Source of the DNA: Oleiagrimonas sp963817755
Lineage (GTDB): Bacteria; Pseudomonadota; Gammaproteobacteria; Xanthomonadales; Rhodanobacteraceae
Assembly: GCA_963817755.1 (NCBI GenBank)
Contig: CAWFPB010000003.1
Location: forward strand, 868,001-932,000
Length of the DNA: 64,000 nucleotides
Direction of reading: 5' to 3'
Shown piece by piece: positions 52,392-61,424 of this stretch. The notes under the pieces were generated by a model. That model ran no database searches and was not told the DNA's origin. It was given only the letters and a program-made list of their open reading frames with translations. A program made the position numbers and the translations under genes. Each line of letters opens with the position of its first letter. Position 1 is the first letter of the stretch.

Positions 52392-53808
52392 AATCCTCCG
52401 GCGACTGCTGCACGGCCAGGGTGCCGTCCTCCTCCCCGGCATAGCGCAGGCGGTAACGCAGGATGTCCGCATAGTTGCGGATCCGGTGGACATAGCGCAC
52501 CGGTTCCAGCCCGCGCGCATAGCCGTGCGGAAGCTTGCGGTAGTAACGCGATTCGCTGAGCAGGGGCAGCACCTTGCTGACGGCATTCCAATGGTTGGGG
52601 CTCTTGCCGAGCCGCTGCGCCAACCGGCGCGCATCGCGAATGTGGCCCAGGCCCACGTTGTAGGCCGCCAGCGCAAACCAGATGCGGTCCCGGGATACGA
52701 TCTTCCTGCTGAGGCGATTGCGCAGCCGGGCCAGGTAGTCCGCGCCACCGAAGATGCTGGCCCTGGGATTGGTGCGATGCCGGATGCCGACCATGGCGGC
52801 CGTCGATTGGGTGAGCATCATCATGCCGCGCACGCCGGTCGGACTGACTGCCGCCGGATTCCAGTGCGACTCCTGGTAGGACTGGGCAGCCAGCACGATC
52901 GGCGGAAGCTCGTATTTCTTGGCGGCTTTCCGGAAAAACGGTGCGTAATGGGGGTACACGTCCTCGATCTTGCGCACGTAGGCACGGATGTCGACATAGT
53001 CGAACACCTTGGCCAGGCCGTAGTAATGCGTCATCAGGCGCTTCATGCTGCCATTCTCGCGATAGCCGGCGAACCAGCCGCGCAACGCCGCTTGGAGGTG
53101 GACTGCCGTCCTGGGCAGTACCCAGGCCAGGTGCTGCGGCTCGCTCAGGTCGAACGCCACCTTGAGGTTGGGAAAGAAACGCCGGTTGATGGCAACGATG
53201 TCCGAATCGGCCACCGTGCAGTCAAGCTTGCCCGACCACACCTTGCGCAGCAGGTGTTCCGTGCCCTCGTCGGCGTTCACCTGCCAATGCAGTTTCGGGT
53301 CCTTGAGCTTCAGGGACTCCAGCCGCGCCACGTAGCTGCTGTCGGCGACGACCTCCAGGTTCACGCTGTCCAGATCCTTCACCGATTGCGGGCTCGGACC
53401 GTCGCGACGGCATACCACCTGTTGCCGGACCTTCTGGTAATCGGGCCCGAAACGGAACCGGCGCTCGCGCAACGGCGTACGCGTGAGCCCGGCGGCGATC
53501 ATGTCGCCCTTGCCCTGGGCCAGCGCCTGCAGCAGTTCGGAGATGGAGTCCTTGACCACGAACTCCGGTTTCACGCCCAGCGACCGGGCAAAGTCGCGGG
53601 CCAGCTCGTATTCTGGGCCTTCGGGCTTGTCGTCGCGCCCGATGTAGTAGGTGGTGGGCGCGTTGCGCGTGAGGATGATCAGGGTGCCGCGTGCACGGAT
53701 GCGCTGCAGGCGGTTCAGATGGGGACTGCACCCGGCCACGCCGAGAGTGACGATGCAGAGCACGAAGATCGGCAAGCGCCGAACATGCTGCGCCGGTTTG
53801 TGCCGCAT
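52375..53808 (-). CDS. mltF: Membrane-bound lytic murein transglycosylase F
   Basis: Cleaves peptidoglycan glycan strands to 1,6-anhydromuropeptides at the outer membrane. The 477-residue lipoprotein (ATG 53808) has lipobox VAGC, then a periplasmic solute-binding-like domain (about 40-265). The lytic domain (about 285-440) has catalytic Glu313 in AAQSYQESHWNPAAVSPTGVRG, and E. coli MltF uses Glu314. LAAYNVGLGHIRDARRL and the C-terminal YARGLEPVRYVHRIRNY are MltF-typical. Confidence 0.95.
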   Translation of the reverse strand: MRHKPAQHVRRLPIFVLCIVTLGVAGCSPHLNRLQRIRARGTLIILTRNAPTTYYIGRDDKPEGPEYELARDFARSLGVKPEFVVKDSISELLQALAQGKGDMIAAGLTRTPLRERRFRFGPDYQKVRQQVVCRRDGPSPQSVKDLDSVNLEVVADSSYVARLESLKLKDPKLHWQVNADEGTEHLLRKVWSGKLDCTVADSDIVAINRRFFPNLKVAFDLSEPQHLAWVLPRTAVHLQAALRGWFAGYRENGSMKRLMTHYYGLAKVFDYVDIRAYVRKIEDVYPHYAPFFRKAAKKYELPPIVLAAQSYQESHWNPAAVSPTGVRGMMMLTQSTAAMVGIRHRTNPRASIFGGADYLARLRNRLSRKIVSRDRIWFALAAYNVGLGHIRDARRLAQRLGKSPNHWNAVSKVLPLLSESRYYRKLPHGYARGLEPVRYVHRIRNYADILRYRLRYAGEEDGTLAVQQSPEDFSVAP

Positions 53809-53869
53809 GCCACCCCCTGACACCAGGATTTGCTGTATCCACGATACCGCAACCGGCAGCGCGACGTGA

Positions 53870-54778
53870 TCAGAAGATGGATTGGCCGGTCAGTTCCGCA
53901 AAGCGCTCCAGCGCATGGCTTCCGGCCATGGAGTTGCCGCGACCGTCCAGGCCCGGCGCCCATACGCACAGGCTGAAGGTGCCCGGCATCACCGCGACGA
54001 TGCCGCCACCCACGCCGCTCTTGGCCGGCAGGCCGACGCTGTAGGCGAAGGCGCCGACCGCGTCGTAGGTGCCGCTGGTGAGCATCAGCGAATTGATCGC
54101 CTTGGCCTGGCTGGGCGAGATCACCTCGCCGTCGCTGTTGTGTCCGTGGCGTGCCAGGTACATGAACGAGCGCGCCAGTTCCGAGCAGCTCATCGACAGC
54201 GCGCAGTGGTGGAAATACGCATCGAGCACCTGGTCCGGATGATTCTCCAGGTTACCGAAGCTCTTGAGGAAATACGCCAGTGCCGCGTTGCGGTAGCCCA
54301 GTCGCGCTTCCGACCCGGCCACGGTCAGGTCGTAGTCGACATCGTCGGCACCGCTCATGCGACGCGCGAAGTCGCGCAGCGCGGCCTTGGCGTCGCCGAA
54401 GTGCGTGAGCACGATGTCGGTCACCACCAGGGCGCCGGCGTTGATGAAGGGATTGCGCGGGATGCCGTTCTCGAACTCCAACTGCACCAGCGAGTTGAAG
54501 GCGGTACCGGACGGCTCGCGACCGACCCGTTGCCACAGCTGGGTATCGGCGGTCCGCATGGCCTGGGTCAGCGTGAACACCTTGGAGATGCTCTGGATCG
54601 AGAAACGCTCGTCGGCATCGCCGACACTGGCGAAACCGCCGTCGACGTCACACACCGCCATGCCGAACCGGGTCTCGTCGACACGGGCCAGCTGCGGAAT
54701 GTAGTCGGCCAACCGGCCCTGCGGCAGGGTCGGCGCGATTTCCGCGTGGATCTGCTCGAGGATGTGCTGGTATTGCAA
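53870..54778 (-). CDS. glsA: Glutaminase
   Basis: Hydrolyses glutamine to glutamate and ammonia. The 302-residue protein has the serine beta-lactamase-like fold with the SxxK pair in FSIQSISKVF. LVQLEFENGIPRNPFINAGALVVTD and LARHGHNSDGEVISPSQA follow, with C-terminal GLPAKSGVGGGIVAVMP. The start is TTG 54778, which gives the usual spacing to ADYIPQLARV. No in-frame ATG is available upstream. In E. coli GlsA2-type enzymes a similar acid-stress role is known. Confidence 0.95.
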   Translation of the reverse strand: MQYQHILEQIHAEIAPTLPQGRLADYIPQLARVDETRFGMAVCDVDGGFASVGDADERFSIQSISKVFTLTQAMRTADTQLWQRVGREPSGTAFNSLVQLEFENGIPRNPFINAGALVVTDIVLTHFGDAKAALRDFARRMSGADDVDYDLTVAGSEARLGYRNAALAYFLKSFGNLENHPDQVLDAYFHHCALSMSCSELARSFMYLARHGHNSDGEVISPSQAKAINSLMLTSGTYDAVGAFAYSVGLPAKSGVGGGIVAVMPGTFSLCVWAPGLDGRGNSMAGSHALERFAELTGQSIF

Positions 54779-54850
54779 GTCCGATGCCCGCTGGGTTGGT
54801 GGACTGCGATGCTAACGCGGCGAAGCGGCCGCCCGCACCCCGGTCAGGCC

Positions 54851-55222
54851 CTAGCCCGCCTCGCCTCGCTCGCGCACCATCATCCACAGGCCACCGTAGA
54901 TGACAAACAACGGCCACCAGCGATCCCAGCGCACGTCGAGCAGGAACATCAGGGCGATGGTGACGATGATCAGCGCCGTGAGCAGCGGGCGCGTGACATC
55001 CGGATCCAGCCGCCGACTCGCGCGCCAGGCGGCGAATGCCTGGGTCAGGGGACCGATCGCGGCGATCAGGATGAACAGCGCCCACCAGTTGTGCATGTAC
55101 ACGAAGGGCAGGTCGACCCCCAGGTTGCGCAGCAGGAAGTACACGCCCACGGCGATGACCACGAGGCCAGCCGCCAGCCCCTGCGGGGATCGTCTGGAAT
55201 TCCTGTTCCGGGGTTCGTTCAC
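54851..55222 (-). CDS. Small membrane protein of LiaF/DUF5668-like topology
   Basis: A 123-residue protein with four membrane helices: GLAAGLVVIAVGVYFLLRNLGV, WWALFILIAAIGPLTQAF, LLTALIIVTIALMFLLD and WWPLFVIYGGLWMMV. The N-terminus is basic and hydrophilic. The repeated Trp-rich loop-helix pattern (NWWALFIL, RWWPLFVI) is typical of small envelope-stress-related membrane proteins (LiaF N-terminal, DUF5668), but no function can be claimed. Upstream of glsA on the same strand, 72 bp apart. Confidence 0.65.
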   Translation of the reverse strand: MNEPRNRNSRRSPQGLAAGLVVIAVGVYFLLRNLGVDLPFVYMHNWWALFILIAAIGPLTQAFAAWRASRRLDPDVTRPLLTALIIVTIALMFLLDVRWDRWWPLFVIYGGLWMMVRERGEAG

Positions 55223-55462
55223 GAGGCAGCTCCTGTCGACAATGCAGGAAGCGTAGATTCGCGCACGCTCCGCGGCAAGTGACGGCTGTCAGGCCATGCT
55301 CGCCGAATCATGCGCGTACAGGCGGCGTAACCGCCCCGCGCATCCCCCGGCTGCAGCCACACTCCGTCTGGGCAGGCCCGTGTCCTCCATGCCGGCACGA
55401 CGGGCAGTTGACGCCGCCATGTGGCATGACCGAGGCTTGGCGCTGTTCTGTCACCACGAGAC

Positions 55463-57007
55463 ATGCGCATGAGCGAGAGCCGTTCCGCCGGCGGACGCAC
55501 CGTCCTGGGCCACCCCGCCGGCCTGATGACCCTGTTCTTCACCGAGATGTGGGAACGCTTCAGCTTCTACGGTATGCGCGCGCTGCTGATCCTGTTCATG
55601 ACCGCGGCCGTGGCCAAGGGCGGCATGGGCCTGAACGATGCAACGGCCACCGCCATCTACGGCCTGTACATGGCCGGGGTCTACCTGACCTCGCTGCCGG
55701 GCGGCTGGATCGCCGACCGCCTGATCGGCCAGCAGCGCTCGGTCTGGTACGGCGGCATGATCATCGCCGCCGGGCACTTCACCCTGGCCATCCCCAGCCA
55801 CCGCACCTTCTTCCTCGGCCTGGTGCTGATCGTGCTGGGCACCGGCCTGCTCAAGCCCAATGCCAGCGCCATGGTCGGCGACCTGTACCCGGAAGGCGGC
55901 AGCCGTCGCGACAGCGGCTTCTCGATCTACTACATGGGCATCAACCTGGGCGGATTCCTGGGTCCCATCATCTGCGGCTGGCTGGGCCAGAAGGTCAACT
56001 GGCACTACGGCTTCGCTGCCGCCGGCATCGGCATGGTGCTGGGCCTGATCCAGTACCGCCTGACCCTGGGCACCCTCGGCGATGCCGGTACCCACGCCCT
56101 ACCCGCCCATGACGAACCGATGCGCCAACAGCAATTCCTGAAGCGCTCCTGGCGAGGCCTGTGGCTGGGCGTGGCCGCTATCGTGCTGGTGGTCGGGCTG
56201 GGCTACACCGGCGTGGTCGTGTATGCACCGCAGGCGATCGCGGTGTGGTCCAGTTACGTGATCCTGGGCCTGGGCCTGGGCTTCCTGCTGTGGCTGTTCG
56301 CCTATGGAAAGCTCAGTACGGTGGAGAAGAAGCGCCTGGCGGCGTTGACCATCCTGTTCCTGGTGCAGACCCTGTTCTGGGCCGGCTACGAGCAGGCCGG
56401 TTCCAACTTCAACCTGTTCGCCCAGCGCTACACCGATCTGCACGTGTTCGGCTACGCCTTCCCGGCCTCGTGGTTCCAGAGCGAGAACTCGCTGCTGATC
56501 CTGCTGCTGGCGCCCTTCTTCGCCTGGCTCTGGATCTGGCTGGGTCGGCGAAAGCTGGATCCGTCCACACCGATGAAGTTCGCCCTGGGCATGGTCTTCA
56601 TCGGCATCGGCTTCCTGATCATGATGGGCGCGGCCTGGGTGGTCGTGGCCGGTCACAAGGCCCTGCCGACCTGGCTGGCGCTGACCTACCTGGTGCACAC
56701 CATCGGCGAGCTGTGCCTGAGCCCGGTCGGCCTGTCGGCCACCACCAAGCTTTCACCACGACGCTACGCCAGCCGCCTGATGGGCACCTGGTTCCTGTTC
56801 ATGGCACTGGGCGAGATCCTGGCCGGCCTGATCGCCGGGCGTTTCAGCGCCAAGGACGTCCACGACATGCCGCACATCTACGCCACCATCGCCATCGCCT
56901 CGATCGCCGTGGGCGTGGTGCTGGCGCTGTTCGCGAGACCGATCAAGCGCCGCCTGATCGGCGAGGAAGTGCAGATCGCGGGACCGGCCGACACGCGCGA
57001 GGCGTAG
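55463..57007 (+). CDS. Proton-dependent oligopeptide (POT/PTR2) transporter
   Basis: A 514-residue symporter of di- and tripeptides with H+. The ExxERF motif is LFFTEMWERFSFYGMRALLILF in helix 1. The PTR2 signature appears as YGLYMAGVYLTSLPGGWIADRLIGQQR, and the next family block as GTGLLKPNASAMVGDLYPEG. About 14 helices follow, including EQAGSNFNLFAQRYTD, and a long Lys/Arg end. The start is ATG 55463 or the ATG six bases on. It converges on the nitroreductase gene 20 bp away. Confidence 0.93.
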   Translation: MRMSESRSAGGRTVLGHPAGLMTLFFTEMWERFSFYGMRALLILFMTAAVAKGGMGLNDATATAIYGLYMAGVYLTSLPGGWIADRLIGQQRSVWYGGMIIAAGHFTLAIPSHRTFFLGLVLIVLGTGLLKPNASAMVGDLYPEGGSRRDSGFSIYYMGINLGGFLGPIICGWLGQKVNWHYGFAAAGIGMVLGLIQYRLTLGTLGDAGTHALPAHDEPMRQQQFLKRSWRGLWLGVAAIVLVVGLGYTGVVVYAPQAIAVWSSYVILGLGLGFLLWLFAYGKLSTVEKKRLAALTILFLVQTLFWAGYEQAGSNFNLFAQRYTDLHVFGYAFPASWFQSENSLLILLLAPFFAWLWIWLGRRKLDPSTPMKFALGMVFIGIGFLIMMGAAWVVVAGHKALPTWLALTYLVHTIGELCLSPVGLSATTKLSPRRYASRLMGTWFLFMALGEILAGLIAGRFSAKDVHDMPHIYATIAIASIAVGVVLALFARPIKRRLIGEEVQIAGPADTREA

Positions 57008-57027
57008 GGCGGCACCGTCCGCACGGC

Positions 57028-57702
57028 CTAGATAAAGCTGGCGTACTCGTCCAGCGGCAGCCGGCGGATGTCCGGCACCCGGCAGTCCTGGGCCGGGTGC
57101 CCGACGACCAGCAGCAGGTACGGCATCTCGTTGCGCGGCCGCTCCAGGATGTCGTTGAGGAACTTCATCGGGCTGGGCGTGTGCGTCAGCGTGGCCAGGC
57201 CGGCGCGATGCAGCGCGGCGATCAGCATGCCGGTGGCCAGGCCGACCGATTCGTGCGGGTAGTAGCGTTTGTGCTTGACGCCCTCCGCGTCGACGACGAA
57301 GCGCTGGTAGAACACCGCGATCAGCCACGGCGCGGTCTCCAGGAACGGCTTGTCCGCGTCGGTGCCCAGCGGGGCCAGCGCCTCGAGCCACTGCTCGGGC
57401 GCGCGGTGTTCGTAGAAGCTGCGCTCCTCGTCCTCGGCGGCCTCGCGGATGCGCCGCTTGATGGCCGGATCGGACACGGCCACGAAGCGCCAGGGCTGCT
57501 GGTTGGCGCCGCTGGGCGCGGTACCGGCCGCGCGCAGGCAATGCTCGATCACCGCGCGCGGCACCGGCGTGGATGCAAAATCGCGAACCGTGCGTCGACG
57601 CGACAGTTCATCCGCGAACGCCGCCGCGCGGGCCTCGCGCTCGGCATCGTCGAGCGCTTCGTGTGCGGGCAAGGCGATGGAAGCGGGCGGCTTGGCAGTC
57701 AT
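57028..57702 (-). CDS. Nitroreductase-family FMN oxidoreductase
   Basis: A 224-residue FMN-dependent reductase. The FMN-phosphate-binding start is SRRRTVRDFASTPVPRAVIEHCLRAAGTAPSGANQQPWRFV, followed by a domain with ESVGLATGMLIAALHRAGLATLTHTPSPMKFL. The last segment resembles iodotyrosine deiodinase-like nitroreductases (BluB/IYD side of the family). ATG 57702 was preferred over ATG 57735, which would add 11 non-conserved residues. No ribosome site decides. Confidence 0.87.
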   Translation of the reverse strand: MTAKPPASIALPAHEALDDAEREARAAAFADELSRRRTVRDFASTPVPRAVIEHCLRAAGTAPSGANQQPWRFVAVSDPAIKRRIREAAEDEERSFYEHRAPEQWLEALAPLGTDADKPFLETAPWLIAVFYQRFVVDAEGVKHKRYYPHESVGLATGMLIAALHRAGLATLTHTPSPMKFLNDILERPRNEMPYLLLVVGHPAQDCRVPDIRRLPLDEYASFI

Positions 57703-57751
57703 GCGGCGGTCCAACGTTGGTTGACGGACCGCCATGGTAACGCCGTCGCCG

Positions 57752-58663
57752 TCAGAAGATTTCCGCCACGCAGCAGCGCAGGCTGCCGCCGGCCGTCTCG
57801 ATCTCGTCCAGCTCGACCGTACCGATGGAGAACCCCCACTGCGCCAGATCCTCGCGTTGCGCCCCGCTCAGGCTGGCCGCCGCGGTCGCGCTCATCCACA
57901 CCCGGTCCGGATGCAGCGTAATGGCGTTGCCGGCATAGCACTGCTTCTGCTGCGGATCCAGCGCGATGACGCGCCCCTCGTAGGCTGCAGCGATGGCTGC
58001 GGGCACCGCCGGATCGCGGAAACCGTCGGCCGCCATCATCACGCCGCGCCCGGCCAGGCAGGCCAGCACCACGTTGGTGTGGTATTCGCCTGGCGCCAGT
58101 TCGAAGCAGAACGTCAGGTTCAGGCCAAGCGCCTCGTGCATGGCCGCCGCACCGACCTCGTCGCAGCGCTCGCCCAGGCCGCAGAACCCGACGCCGCGGG
58201 CATGGTCGATGACCATCGAGCCGGTCCCCTCGGCCACCAGGTCCTCGCGTGCCGACAGGTCGATCTGCGTGTAGCCGAGCAAGTCGCCGAAGAAGCGGCG
58301 GATGTCCATGCGCTGCGCTTCTCGCCGGCGGACCGGATGGCGCATGCGGCCGACGAGCAGGGTTCCGGGGGACGTGACGAAGACGTTGTTGGGGAAGACC
58401 GCTTCGGGCGTGTCCGGGTCACCGGGAAAGACGATCACCGGCAGGTCCTCGCGCAGCGCACGGGCAAGGTTCGCATGCTGCGTCGCGGACCGCCGTGCAT
58501 CGCACGCCGCATCGAACCGCATGTAGGCATTGTCGCGCGCCGATTCGGCTGCGGGGGCGAACCCTTCCGGCGTGACCAGGAAGGCGCCGCGCGCCGTGGA
58601 CCGGCCCGTGGCGGGAAGCGCGCGGAAGGTGTCGAGGAAGATGTCGGTGGAATCGGTCAGCAT
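57752..58663 (-). CDS. Arginine deiminase-superfamily hydrolase (CtlX-like)
   Basis: A 303-residue member of the guanidino-group-modifying (amidinotransferase) fold, near the citrulline utilisation hydrolase CtlX type. Visible landmarks are FPNNVFVTSPGTLLVGRM, LVAEGTGSMVIDHARGVGF, GEYHTNVVLACLAGRGVMMAADGF with the catalytic His, and the C-terminal CYAGNAITL and GSLRCCVAEIF. The catalytic Cys lies near the end, as expected. A perfect 18-bp palindrome sits 39 bp upstream. The substrate (citrulline, arginine or a relative) is uncertain. Confidence 0.83.
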   Translation of the reverse strand: MLTDSTDIFLDTFRALPATGRSTARGAFLVTPEGFAPAAESARDNAYMRFDAACDARRSATQHANLARALREDLPVIVFPGDPDTPEAVFPNNVFVTSPGTLLVGRMRHPVRRREAQRMDIRRFFGDLLGYTQIDLSAREDLVAEGTGSMVIDHARGVGFCGLGERCDEVGAAAMHEALGLNLTFCFELAPGEYHTNVVLACLAGRGVMMAADGFRDPAVPAAIAAAYEGRVIALDPQQKQCYAGNAITLHPDRVWMSATAAASLSGAQREDLAQWGFSIGTVELDEIETAGGSLRCCVAEIF

Positions 58664-58701
58664 GTCGATGTCCAGGTGTCGGAGGCTGCTCGTCCGGCAT
58701 C

Positions 58702-58719
58702 GATACCGGGCCCGGTATC
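58702..58719. promoter_or_regulatory. 18-bp perfect palindrome upstream of the CtlX-like gene
   Basis: GATACCGGGCCCGGTATC is fully self-complementary. It lies 39 bp before the ATG 58663 start, in the position of a promoter or operator. It is GC-rich, but palindromes of this length are rare by chance. Confidence 0.55.
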
Positions 58720-58879
58720 CGGGACCGAGGCAACGATCTTGCCTGAAATCGACGTTGCTGCAAACATGGCCCCTGCACCCGGGAGGCAGGACTTGGGGCG
58801 GGTGCATCAGGGAGGTCGAGCCTGCTCGACTGGACTGCACATGCGAAGGAATATCGCACTCTACATTGGGGGTAATACC

Positions 58880-59248
58880 TTGAACTGGTACATCGAAGTT
58901 CTCAAGAAATACGCCGTGTTCTCCGGCCGCGCGCGCCGCAAGGAATACTGGATGTTCTTCCTGTTCAATCTGATCGTCTCGTTCGTGATCGGATTCATCG
59001 CAGGCATGGCCGGCATGCACACCAACCGTTACGGACTCAACGCCCTTTCCTCCATCTATGCGCTGGCAGTGTTCCTGCCTTCGCTCGGCGTAACGATCCG
59101 TCGTCTGCACGACACCGGTCGCAGCGGCTGGTGGATCCTGATCGGATTCGTGCCCATCATCGGTGGCATCGTGCTGCTGGTGTTCATGGTGCTCGACAGC
59201 ACGCCGGACAACGAGTACGGCCCGAACCCGAAGGCCATCGCGGCCTGA
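58880..59248 (+). CDS. DUF805 membrane protein
   Basis: A 122-residue protein of the DUF805 family. The N-terminus NWYIEVLKKYAVFSGRARRKEYWMF is the family start, and C-terminally VTIRRLHDTGRSGWWILIGFVPIIGGIVLL is diagnostic. Four membrane helices are expected, with GRARR and RRLHDTGRSGWW loops facing the cytosol. A TTG start at 58880, with GGGGG 9 nt upstream, is chosen because family members begin MNWY. An ATG at 58841 would add 13 residues. The function is unknown; some members are linked to membrane stress. A terminator follows. Confidence 0.88.
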   Translation: MNWYIEVLKKYAVFSGRARRKEYWMFFLFNLIVSFVIGFIAGMAGMHTNRYGLNALSSIYALAVFLPSLGVTIRRLHDTGRSGWWILIGFVPIIGGIVLLVFMVLDSTPDNEYGPNPKAIAA

Positions 59249-59291
59249 ACGCGGCTTGCGGGAAGAACCTTTCCCGCCCGTGCAACACGCA

Positions 59292-59324
59292 AAGGGCGCG
59301 CCGGCCGACCGGCGCGCCCTTTTC
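59292..59324 (+). terminator. Rho-independent terminator after the DUF805 gene
   Basis: AAGGGCGCGCCGG, loop CCGA, then CCGGCGCGCCCTTTT form a 13-bp stem with a short T-run. It lies between two convergent genes and probably serves both. Confidence 0.85.
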
Positions 59325-59365
59325 GTTGGACCGCGTGGATGCTTGCGGGAGCGCGCGCGAGCGCG

Positions 59366-59728
59366 CTAGACGAAGGCCACGTCCTGGGCATCCTGCTCCA
59401 CCACGATCACTTCCACGATCACCCAGATCCCCACGGCGACCAGCGGAATGACCAGCCCGCCCAGCAGCAGGCTGATCAGCAATTGCGCGATGGCCTTGCC
59501 GTTGAATCCGGCGTAGCAATTGTGGAGACCCAGTCCGCCCAGGAAGATGCCCAGCAGGACATCGGCCACGCGGCTCTTGGCCATATGTTGAGCCGGTGCC
59601 GGTGCCGTCGCGGGCTGGGTGTTCTTGCCGGCCGCTGCGCCACACTTGACGCACACCACGGCGTGATCGCCGACCTCGCTACCGCCATGCGAACAGTACT
59701 GGGTTCCCCCCGATTCCCTTTCGTTCAT
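59366..59728 (-). CDS. TM2-domain membrane protein with degenerate zinc ribbon
   Basis: A 120-residue protein. The N-terminus resembles a zinc ribbon (YCSHGG...VVCVKCG), but the first pair is Cys-Ser-His rather than CxxC, so metal binding is doubtful. Residues about 55-118 are a TM2 domain: VADVLLGIFLGGLGLHNCYAGFNGKAIAQLLISLLLG and VIPLVAVGIWVIVEVIVV, two helices with the conserved G-x-x-x-x-H-x-F/Y-x-x-G loop (LGGLGLHNCYAGF). The function is unknown. It lies immediately downstream of nlpD on the same strand, 117 bp away, where other gammaproteobacteria have rpoS. Confidence 0.85.
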   Translation of the reverse strand: MNERESGGTQYCSHGGSEVGDHAVVCVKCGAAAGKNTQPATAPAPAQHMAKSRVADVLLGIFLGGLGLHNCYAGFNGKAIAQLLISLLLGGLVIPLVAVGIWVIVEVIVVEQDAQDVAFV

Positions 59729-59845
59729 GGTCGCGGCTCATGCCACTCCTTCGAGCCGTACCTTCCTGTGTAAACGAAGCCCGAAGCGCATCAGTCCCCA
59801 CCAGGCACATGCGCGAGCGGCCTTCGCCGACCGGTACCGGCTCCA

Positions 59846-60730
59846 TCAACGCGGTGGCAGGTAGTGCTCGGGATCAACCGGCTTGCCCTTGCGGCGCACC
59901 TGGAATTCCAGCTCGTTGCGCGGAGCGCCACTGGATCCCATGCGGGCGATGACCTGCCCGGCCCGCACGCGCTCGCCCTCGCGCACCAGTCGCGTGCGGT
60001 TGTGGCCGTAGGCGGACAGGTAGGTGTCGTTGTGCTTGATGATGATCAGCTCGCCGTAGCCGACCAGGCCGTTGCCGCTGTAGACCACCACGCCGCTGGC
60101 GGCGGCGCGCACCGGTTCGCCGGCCTTGCCCGCGATCTCGATGCCGGGGATCGCATCATGGGCGTTGAACTTGTCGACCAGAGGCCCGTCCGCGGGCCAG
60201 CGCCAGGTCACCCCGTCCCGGGTCCGCGACGGGGCGGACGGGACCGCGGAGGCCGGGGCCGGAGCGCGGTCGGGTGGCGTGGACTCGCCGGCGACCGGCA
60301 CGGTCGTGCTCATGGCACTTGCCACCTGTGCCGGATGATGCGGCTTCGGCACGGTCGGCGCAGGCACATGGTGGACAGGCGGCGTCACCGTATGGAATAC
60401 GGGCTGCGCCGGCACGCCGGCCACATGCGGCGGCGGCGTGATGCGAAGGCGACGTCCCGGATGGATCATGTACGGCGCGGGGATGTGGTTCCAGTGCGCC
60501 AGGTCGCGAAAGTCCACGCCGGCGCGGAAGGCGATGCTGTACAGCGTGTCGCCGCGCACCACCGTGTAGTGGGTGTCGGTCATCGGGCCGCTGGCATGCA
60601 CCGGAACGCCGTCGGCATCGACCGGCACGCCGCCCGGCGGATGTTCGATCACGACCGAATGATGCGGCACCACGCAGGCGCTCAGCGCGAGGGCCAGCAG
60701 GACACAGACGGCGACATTCTTGGCATGCAT
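59846..60730 (-). CDS. nlpD: NlpD-like LysM/LytM amidase activator
   Basis: An outer-membrane lipoprotein of 294 residues that activates amidases for cell separation. Lipobox LSAC follows a signal peptide. A LysM domain (about 55-100) reads HYTVVRGDTLYSIAFRAGVDFRDLAHWN. A long Pro/His/Ala-rich linker follows. The LytM domain (about 195-294) has GIEIAGKAGEPVRAAASGVVVYSGNGLVGYGELIIIKHNDTYLSAYGHN. As in E. coli NlpD, the zinc ligands of active LytM peptidases are partly missing, indicating an activator, not an enzyme. It is in the order surE-pcm-yqaA-nlpD, but rpoS is absent. Confidence 0.92.
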   Translation of the reverse strand: MHAKNVAVCVLLALALSACVVPHHSVVIEHPPGGVPVDADGVPVHASGPMTDTHYTVVRGDTLYSIAFRAGVDFRDLAHWNHIPAPYMIHPGRRLRITPPPHVAGVPAQPVFHTVTPPVHHVPAPTVPKPHHPAQVASAMSTTVPVAGESTPPDRAPAPASAVPSAPSRTRDGVTWRWPADGPLVDKFNAHDAIPGIEIAGKAGEPVRAAASGVVVYSGNGLVGYGELIIIKHNDTYLSAYGHNRTRLVREGERVRAGQVIARMGSSGAPRNELEFQVRRKGKPVDPEHYLPPR

Positions 60731-60762
60731 GGCGATCAGGATAACCGGGGGGCGGGGCGATT

Positions 60763-61371
60763 TCACCGTAGCAGGAACCACCAGGCGAGCAGGCCGCCGA
60801 GCAGGACCACGCTGGCCCAGCCGATGCGCTCGATGTGGCGATGCAGGAGCCCGGCCGCGCGCGGACCGAACATGCGGATCAGCAGGGCCAGCAGGTACAC
60901 GCGCTTGCCGCGTCCCAGCGCGATGCACAGCAGGAACGGGATCAGCGGTACGCCGACGATGCCCGAGGCCCAGGTGATGAACTTCATCGGCACCACCGGC
61001 TGCAGCGCCGCCAGCAGCAGCACCAGCATCAGGCCCCAGAAATGCGTGGTCATCTGCGCACGCAGGTGCTCCACGCCTTGCAGGATCGGCGCCAGCAGGT
61101 GCAGGTCGGCCAACACCGGCTGCAGTGCCTCGAAGGCAAAGTGGCCCAGGACATAGCCGACCAGCGAGCCGAGCAGCGAGAACAGCAGGCTGACGCTGGC
61201 ATAGCGGAACGCGCGTCCGGGGCGCGCCAGGGCCATCGGCGCCAGCATCACTTCGGGCATGATCGGGAAGATGAAGGCCTCGACGAAGCTCAGTCCGGCC
61301 AGGTAGCGCTCGGCATGCGGGTGCCCGGACCAGCGCAGCGTGCGCTCGTACAACGGACTGAACAGGCGCAT
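60763..61371 (-). CDS. YqaA/DedA-family membrane protein
   Basis: A 202-residue protein with about five membrane helices. The SNARE-like/DedA landmarks are FVEAFIFPIMPEVMLAPMALARPGRAFRYA, LGSLVGYVLGHFAFEAL, and PMKFITWASGIVGVPLIPFLLCIALGRGKR. DedA relatives carry undecaprenyl phosphate or other lipids across the membrane, but YqaA-type proteins are less studied. It lies between pcm and nlpD, 32 and 53 bp from each, so it is part of the operon. Confidence 0.87.
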   Translation of the reverse strand: MRLFSPLYERTLRWSGHPHAERYLAGLSFVEAFIFPIMPEVMLAPMALARPGRAFRYASVSLLFSLLGSLVGYVLGHFAFEALQPVLADLHLLAPILQGVEHLRAQMTTHFWGLMLVLLLAALQPVVPMKFITWASGIVGVPLIPFLLCIALGRGKRVYLLALLIRMFGPRAAGLLHRHIERIGWASVVLLGGLLAWWFLLR

Positions 61372-61424
61372 CAGGCGCCGCCCCTTGCCGCGTCATGGGC
61401 GACCGAATCCGGGCGCCGATGCAT

